From positions 178,043,497-178,107,496 of the forward strand of contig OZ018326.1 of NCBI GenBank assembly GCA_963969495.1: 64,000 nt of DNA, given 5' to 3'. The position numbers were made by a program, and so were the translations under genes. This stretch comes from Ceratothoa steindachneri (taxonomy: Eukaryota > Arthropoda > Malacostraca > Isopoda > Cymothoidae). The notes under the pieces are model-generated. The model had not been told where the DNA came from, did not search any database, and was given only the letters and a program-made list of their open reading frames with translations. Below are positions 57,245 through 64,000 of the stretch, piece after piece; the first letter of the stretch is position 1, and each line of letters begins with the position of its first letter.

Positions 57245-60200
57245 CCATATTTCTATCTATCTTAGGGCCTGTTTCAAGGTTTCGGTTATTTCTCGACTCT
57301 TTCGCGTTTAGGAATTCTTAATAAGCTTTTAAAGTCGTGTTGGAAGTAAAACTTCCCGTTGGCCTTCCATTAAGCTCTACCCTGGCCGATTCGAAATCTC
57401 ACTTGGGAAGGGGACTATTTGTGATTTTTCGAGGTCATTCCTTTTAGTTTTAGATGAACTAATAGTAGTAAGAAACATTGAAGTTATTAGTACAATAAGA
57501 GAAAACATATTGAAAAGTGTCTCGTTGGCTGCTGTCAAATGGCATGATAACATTGTGAGAAATGGATCTAAGTGTCATGCAGCATCACCTAAGTTGATTG
57601 TTCATAGAATAGGATAGATTCATAAAAAAACAGAGCGAAGAAAGATTCAATGCCCCAATCGGTTCGAAGAAAGAACTTATTATCTCCTTAGCCTCATTGA
57701 AAGTACATCTAAAATTGCATAGTTGACATCAAATGGTTATATGTTAGGTAATACTTTACCTCACCCCTCTCAATAGAACAAATGTATCCTAAAGCAGTAA
57801 ATAAAGTTTTGAATGAGATAGCTAAGTTTTATATTCAGGCTTGTATTTCTTTACGGAGAAGAGATGGCATGATAGAGGCAATTTAAAAATATATAGAGAA
57901 TACCATTCTTTAAAGAAAAAAATGTTGTTTGGCTCCTTAAACTCACTAGAAAAACGCTTTGTCTTTGAATGAAAAATATACTTGTCTTCGCCCACCGTGG
58001 TGCCCTTACAACGCTGTAGATACCCGAAGACTGAGGATTTCTCTTTGTTAAGCGGAATCCGAGTGGGGGAGGTTTCTTAGAGCCAGTTTACATTTTTTTA
58101 CTGCTAACGAAGATAGATTTACTGCACACTCAGCTGCGTCTCTGAAAAGGTTCGATATGACTATTGATGAAGGGACTACTTTAAAAAGCAATGTCGAGCT
58201 TGAATATTATCAAGGCCGCGCTGTAATGATAGTAGTACCACAATTCGAGAAGGAATTCAAGATTCATGTAAGTCTTATCAAAGAGTGCCACAAAGAACAT
58301 CATGACTCTTGAGTAAAAGTCACGTACAATAAAGTATAATTTGTTCTTTACAAAAACTGCTCGTGTATTAGGCCACAATACTGCGAAATTAGATCAATAA
58401 GTCCTCATTTCAACGACACTAAAATCACTCGTTGAAAAATATTTAACACTTTCAAATTATAGCATTTTCTTTCATATAAAAGAAGAAGCCTTCTTTAAAC
58501 ACCTTACTAATCCCATAACCTTTTTCAATTAACTCCTCTAACAATGCGCAAACTTTAATTCCATTTAAAAAAATGTTTAATCGCTGGATTTTCTGTTGTG
58601 AGTGAGAAGCGGTCATCCATATTATTTTTCGCGTTATTACCAATAAAAACAATCACAATTTTTTCTCTTACTTTTCCAAATGCACATGGCCAGCCTGAGA
58701 CAAACAAACCACAATAAACTAGGCAGTACCCGAAACAGCTTCGTCATATAAGGGTTACTACCCACGCTGATTTAGAGAAGGAAACCTATGACTCGACCAC
58801 CAGGTGTGAAAATTAAACTTTAGAACTACTTCCGAATTATCAATCAAATTTAATGGAATAATACTTTCACATAAGAAATATACGAATCTTCTGTGAATGA
58901 TGAAATTCTAAAATCAATTTCCTCATTTTATGTTAATGACAATCTTACTGCATTTAATTGGAGACATAATTACATAAGTATAGGCAGGAAAGCGCAGATT
59001 TGGCGTTCGGTTTATTGACTGATACATGGGTAGGGTGTATTACAAATTTCCTTCGAATTGGACCTTCTTTTTCATTAAAATCAGAGACAAAAAATGCTAA
59101 TTAAGAGCTCATTAAAACTCACAATGAGATAGAACTCGAAATGGATACATCAGACGTTGTAAAAATCAGCATTCTCAAAATGAGCTTAGAAACATCAACA
59201 CACCCACAAAATAAAGTAGTAAAGATGAGATAGGGTGAGATATATATATTTATACTTCCGTGGTAAATAAAATATAAGTTGAGAGATGTGTATTTGTTGG
59301 CTAACCAATCCTTTATTCATTTAGAAAACACTACTTTTATATGTCATGCAAACTCTTTCCTCTCTCCTTTCCACCCTACTGTTCTTTTGACCGAACTCAC
59401 ACATAAGGACTAGTACTAAAATACTCTTATGCTGTCCATTCGTCAAAAAACAACGTATTCACTCCAAACTACCTTCACAATCAGCTCATTATTCCACTGT
59501 TTACAGGCTCAGTCAGTACTTCTGCAAAATCCACTCCCGCGTTTGGTGAAGTGGTGAGGCCGAGTTAACATTCGAAGAAATATCATTTCAGGATTCGAAA
59601 ATCCCGCCTAATGCTCAAGTAATCTAAAATTAGGTTTTTGCGAACCAAATCGTGGTTGATCAATTAGGATTCGAAAAATGGAATTTTTCCTCTTTAATTT
59701 TGTTAACCGATAAAAGAAATATGGAAAAAAATTACTAACCACAAATACATTGATGGAATGGAGAATTCAAAGCACCAAAGTCCTCCTACTTCCCATACTG
59801 TAACCCCCTGGATTATTAAGTGTGTTTCGTGGTAGAAAATGAATCTGTGCACCACAAAGTTGGTTAAGTTTGTTATTACACACATATTTTTACATAGAAT
59901 TTTATAATAGTACATTCACTATTAAAAGTTAAGGACTCTAGTAATTGATAATATTATAGATCGTACTAATCATTGACATGTATGTTATTTTGTCCTAAAT
60001 CTCACATATTGATAGTTGGAATTATTTTTTATTATTATTTTCAAATTTTTTAACTTTGAAGAGAAAACTCGCAGCTAAAGGACCCCCTGAATATGGATGC
60101 GGTCAGGTAAACTCTGGAGGAAAGAGGGCGAGGAAACCGCGGGCCTAATGAAATGACTGCAAACAAACAAATACTTTGACTACAAACAATATTTGTGAAG

Positions 60201-60270
60201 TGTCAAAAGTACTAAATTCCATGAATTGTATAACCAATTTTAAAGCACAAAAAAAATTTAGTGGCCTCAG
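57245..60270. other. AT-rich intergenic, no gene seen
   Basis: About 3 kb with no recognised element. Open frames at 58181-58652 and 59703-59915 (minus) are AT-driven. Confidence 0.5.
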
Positions 60271-60279
60271 TGAATAAAG

Positions 60280-60830
60280 ATGGAACACCAATCTGGGCCA
60301 TGAAGCCACGATACCATGGAGATTCTGGAAGATCTCTCGTTAAGAGGCCAAAAATTGAGCGCTTTTACGATTCTTGTTTCGTGGACAGAGTGGAGCATCA
60401 CGGCCCCTTTCATGTCTGGGCTTTTTCTCATCAAAGGGAGCGAGTAAACTAACAACTTTGACCAAAAACGTTGCCATGAACTTAAAATACAACCAAAAAC
60501 ATGCTTCATCAGCACTTTTCCAAACCTTCCAGAGACAATTTATGGATAATTAATGCATTTTTCAGTATGATGGCGGATCTTTTCAAAACAATACCAATAA
60601 AAAAGTTTAACTCAATCGAGGATTTGTGGACAACAATCTAACCAGCGCTTGTAAAATAGAAGCCATCCGATTGTGAATCGTTGCTAGTTCTTATTAAACA
60701 AAACTGGAGCAATATCAGTCAAGATATGATCAGAAATTTGGACTCCACCATGCAAAAAGGAACTGAAATAGTTCTGAATAACAGGGTACATCGTTGTATA
60801 TGTTGATTAAGCGCATATTACTTTTTATAT
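60280..60830 (+). pseudogene. Tc1-like transposase remnant (C-terminal half)
   Basis: Plus strand: VEHHGPFHVWAFSHQ at about 60390-60434 matches the VKHGG-imVWG-FS region. After a frameshift come LTKNVAMN near 60460, then NSIEDLWTTI at 60613-60642 (the NPIE-LW third catalytic area), and PSDCESLLVLIKQNWSNISQ (about 60665-60725) with DSTMQKGTEIVLNNR to 60785. This order is the C-terminal half of a Tc1 transposase. The N-terminal half and TIRs are not identified. Confidence 0.65.
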
Positions 60831-60839
60831 TTCATCTTC

Positions 60840-61735
60840 TCAGTGTGATAAATCCATAATAAAACGAAATGCAACGTTAAATTAGTTCTATTTTTTGTAG
60901 TAGTCTCAAAACCTTTGGCCATGAATGTTGTACGTAAAAATGAGATCGAGTGCAGAGTGTTAAGGTGGAAAACTCATTGAGATATCATCAATCAGCTCCT
61001 TTCATGCAGCTAGCGCGAATAGATTTCTTAAGACTATCACCATAATAACTTATAAGATGAACAAAAGTCATGGAAAAGAAAACAAAGCCACTTAAATTAA
61101 TAGTGAAAGTACAATGCCCTTTAAATACACTAGCAAACTCTTTCATGAAAAATGCAATAAAATGAAGTCGGAATCTAATTTAGAATGGAGAATTTGGGCA
61201 AATAACAATGAACCAAAGTTATTGAAATAAAAATTTTAGGTAACAAAATAGTTCTCTATTAAAGGCGAACGTGAAAATTTTGAAATATAAAGAAAATACT
61301 GGAATATCCTGATAAATAAACGTAAAACAATGAAACTCCAAAACAGCTGAATAAACAACACCTTGAAACCCCATGCGTTAAACAAGGAAAGATAACTCTT
61401 GACAGAGAAAGGTTTATTAAAAGAGTACCGCGATGAGAAATAAATGATAGTAATATTACATACATTTACGGAAACTTTTTAATAAGTAAAGGGAAACTCG
61501 AACTTGTAAATGGTCGTAGTAAACTTTGTGATGCCTTAATTGCTAATCTTTTTCAAATGAATATAGGGTAAGTAGGTCTCCTATAGTTACTGCTGAGTGA
61601 GAATAAAAGAAACCACACGCGGTACAAGGTTCATCAATACTTATATTCCTTTCCTCTGAAGCTTCTTCTGACGTGGCTCCATAGGGTCAAATCGTGAGTA
61701 GTGAAGAATCTTGTACTACTTTTGCTTTCTCCTCT
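60840..61735. other. AT-rich intergenic, no gene seen
   Basis: No recognised feature. Confidence 0.45.
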
Positions 61736-61739
61736 CACC

Positions 61740-62230
61740 CTCTCCATTTGTTATGATAGAAACCCATCAACACTTCTATAGCATGGTTCAACGATGCCGT
61801 TGTACCGTTTTAAAAGAGGTGAAAGGGAAGAGTTAAAGAAAGATAAGCAAACCAATTACTTAGCAGCATACAAATTATTTAAACTAATAATGGCCAGCAA
61901 ACTAAGAGAAACGCTCAACACTAATGAGCCACCAATCAGGCTGAATTAGATAGTGATTCTTGTATATTCTATTTTAGTCACGCTCTTTAAAAATTATCAG
62001 GAACATATAAGGAATAGAAAATACTTGTTTTCATGACATAGCTTAACTATGTAAAAGCCTTTGAAGCTTTTAGTAATGTTCCAATTTTAAGGGCGATAGA
62101 GAAATGTAGAAGTAACCAAACATTCAATGATATTATTTCAATTGCAGGCATTGTTACTGCAATTCACCAACACTGGTGTTTACAGCAGTTTAATAATACT
62201 TGGACTGAGTTTCAGGCCTTGAGATAAAAT
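61740..62230 (+). pseudogene. RTE/Jockey-type LINE RT fragment 1
   Basis: Reverse transcriptase motifs, plus strand, many breaks. Near 61815-61900: an EELKKDKQTNYLAAYKLFKL stretch continuing MASKLRETLNTNEPP, matching the NYRPISLL...YKLF-KII-NRL region. Near 62050-62165: YVKAFEAFSNVPILRAIEKC, RSNQTFNDIISIAGIVTAIH, matching the D-eKAFDSV...L block. The family is known in many arthropods as endonuclease-reverse-transcriptase LINEs. Confidence 0.65.
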
Positions 62231-62279
62231 GAATCAGAATTAATTGTAGATATTTATGCCAGCTAATAGGAAGCCTTGA

Positions 62280-63640
62280 TTGGGAAGGTGCAGAATACAT
62301 GGCAAGATTCGATTGATTAAATCAAACAGAATAAATTACAGATTGGATTTGATTATAAAGGGGGGAAAGAAGAGCGAAAAGCAAAAATCGGAAGATGATA
62401 TTTATAAATTTATCACAATAAGTAGATTTACAAATATTCCTAATATGAGAAAAGGATTCGCTCAACAATAGGAGCTCACTGGGTGAAAAGAACCACAGGT
62501 TAAAAGTGTATAAGCTCGACAGTTTTATCCAGACAACGTTTCGAAAATAAGAATTATTTATACTCAGACGACATAAAGAACAAATGTCTATCAACTCTTC
62601 AAAAGAGTCATTACGAACAGCCTGCATAACCAGCTAGATGACAAACTGTCAAGAAAACAAGCTAATATCAGAAAAAGGTTGTCAACTATTGATTACCCAA
62701 ATGCTCTCGAATCGCTCACTATGAACATTTCAAAGTACAATATATATCTTAATATTTGATATGTACAGAATACCATGAAGCAATTGATTCAAAAGAAACA
62801 CTAACGGACATAACAGCCTTGAATAATCAAATATAGATCCGATCTACATAAAGATCCTAGAACATATATAGCAAAATTGCAGATCCTACATTAGTTTGCA
62901 TAAAAAATCAAAGATCTTTCAATTACTGAGTGGTGTATGGCAATGAGATCCTATTTCATATAACTTATTCCTGTCCTCTTAGGACGGAAGTTTCACGAGA
63001 CTAAACTGGAAGAACAAAGGCTTAACATCGATGGGAATTACCTCAATCGACTGAGAGTCACAGATGATATTACAACAATAGTTGATTACCTAGAAGAAAT
63101 TCAAAGAATGCTTCAAGAACTTAATCATGAAAGCAAAAATGTCGAGCTAAAAAGAAATTTTAGGAAAAACAAGAGACATTGCTATCCAGAAAGAAGTCGA
63201 CGTGATAGCCATCACAAATGACAACGAAAAAATTGAAATGGTAACAAATATAGCTCTCTGAGTCATCGGAAAAGGATCATGAAATCCAACAAAAAATCAC
63301 ACTAGGCTGGAAAGTCTTTGGAAAGGCAAGCATTATCTTCAAAAGAAAAATGACCATGTACTTGATTATAAAATGCTAGACCAATGCATAATTCGATCTA
63401 AGATCTATAGGACAGAAAATTTAAACATGACCAAAATCACTTACATTAATTCTTAAAACAACATAAAGATCACATGTACGCCTTATAATGTGTATAACTT
63501 GGCATAAAAACTTAAAATAGAGCTTGGCAGCACAGGTGGCAAGATGCCAAGACGATAAATGGACATAAATATTATCGATTGGTAGCCATGTGATAAAAGA
63601 CGACCGAAAGGAAGACCGATATCATGCTGGAGAGGTCATC
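62280..63640 (+). pseudogene. RTE/Jockey-type LINE RT fragment 2
   Basis: A second copy of the same RT, in order. VYQLFKRVITNSLHNQLDD with RKRLSTIDY near 62585-62700 repeats the region already present in fragment 1, so it is a separate copy. Then YIKILEHI near 62848 and NWKNKGLNIDGNYLNRLRVT (about 63006-63065) with DDITTIVDYLEEIQRMLQEL (63066-63125). The family has FADD where this copy reads VTDD. After a frameshift come GKSLEGKHYLQKKND, DQCIIRS, TENLNMTKIT near 63300-63440 and KGRPISCW near 63610. Stops and frameshifts throughout. Confidence 0.72.
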
Positions 63641-63659
63641 TTCTAAAATATACTCAAAA

Positions 63660-63752
63660 TTTAGGAACGAATAACCGGAATCTATTATCATAATATCTTT
63701 GACGAATCAAATATTGATCCGTTCTACATAAATACCATGAAACATATATATA
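63660..63752 (+). pseudogene. RTE/Jockey-type LINE RT fragment 3
   Basis: atcaaatattgatccgttct (63707-63726) repeats atcaaatatagatccgatct (62826-62845) of fragment 2 and continues similarly (acataaa...catatata). It is cut at 63751-63752 by the TA target of mariner d. Its continuation, if any, lies beyond the window. Confidence 0.55.
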
Positions 63753-64000
63753 CGAGGGTGGTCAATAAGTTTTGCAATTCGGATATAAAAAAACGAGATA
63801 TGAGAAAAAGTGTTTTATTATTATTTTTCAATATAACTACCCTCGACTTCAATGCACTTGCGCCACTTGTTCCTGAGGCTTCGAATTCCCGACAACCAGA
63901 AATCTCCCGACTGCTTCACCGTCCCCAAACCGGCGTCCACGCAGTGCAGCCTGGAGCTGGCGGAATAAAAAGTAGTCGCTAGGGGCCAGATCTGGACTGT
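63753..64000 (-). mobile_element. Mariner copy d (3' half only, runs off window)
   Basis: TIR cgagggtggtcaataagttt after TA at 63751-63752, then the complement of the C-terminal end of the same transposase (EVEGSYIEK region near 63835, LSGIRSLR near 63890). Compared with copy c about 35 bp are missing at 63918-63921 (gactgcttcacc), apparently between two ttca repeats. Whether it carries the shared internal deletion cannot be judged because that position is outside the window. Confidence 0.85.

Noticed and set aside
1..64000. tRNA, rRNA or other RNA genes
   Set aside because: I looked for GTTCGA-type T-loops with matching stems and for rRNA-like conserved tracts and found none that I could fold by eye. 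A covariance-model scan would be decisive.

Overview
The window looks like intergenic DNA from an arthropod nuclear genome, probably insect or other hexapod. I see no intact host gene. It is AT-rich (about two thirds A+T by eye) and full of decayed mobile elements. The arthropod reading rests on element types: I-type and zinc-knuckle LINEs, an RTE/Jockey-type LINE, mariner, Tc1-like elements, and mariner-like elements with a DUF4817-type N-terminus. It also rests on one possible odorant-binding-protein-like terminal exon. There are no operons, Shine-Dalgarno sites or dense intact ORFs. The species is not determined.

Layout. 1-5209: 3' part of an I-type LINE with RNase H, GC-richer than its surroundings. 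6.9-7.7 kb: Tc1 remnant. 8.77-10.02 kb: mariner-like element with long terminal inverted repeats (TIRs). 10.3-12.85 kb (minus): copy A of an unnamed zinc-finger-like gene family, split by mariner copy a. 13.9-15.3 kb: ~42-bp minisatellite split by mariner copy b. 19.0-20.5 kb (minus): copy B of the unnamed family. 20.5-25.2 kb: nothing recognised. 25.2-27 kb: GC-rich island holding the 5' part of an I-type LINE. 28 kb: 30-bp minisatellite. 31-33 kb: two Tc1/mariner relics. 35.4-37.2 kb: mariner-like element with ~220-bp TIRs. 37.7-40.9 kb: pentamer-phased satellite with 435-bp higher-order units. 41.6 kb: frameshifted exon-like stretch with a poly(A) signal. 43.85-44.8 kb (plus): copy C of the unnamed family. 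45.9-48.1 kb (minus): collapsed zinc-knuckle LINE. 51.8-52.7 kb: mariner copy c. 54.0 and 57.1 kb: small foldback elements. 60.3-64 kb: Tc1 relic, three collinear pieces of an RTE/Jockey-type LINE, and mariner copy d running off the end.

Most interesting points. (1) Three diverged copies of one protein family that I cannot name; it has CxxC-type N-terminal motifs and a conserved C-terminal block around SDEHG-ERFHQD. This is the best candidate for an undescribed mobile or domesticated system. (2) Mariner copies a, b and c share one internal deletion, so they are a non-autonomous family moved in trans. Copy a sits inside family copy A, and removing it with one TA makes the flanking codons continuous. 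(3) A satellite built on CTAnn pentamers carries exactly 435-bp higher-order units.

All calls come from reading the sequence and recalled family knowledge. No search was run, and most element boundaries are approximate.
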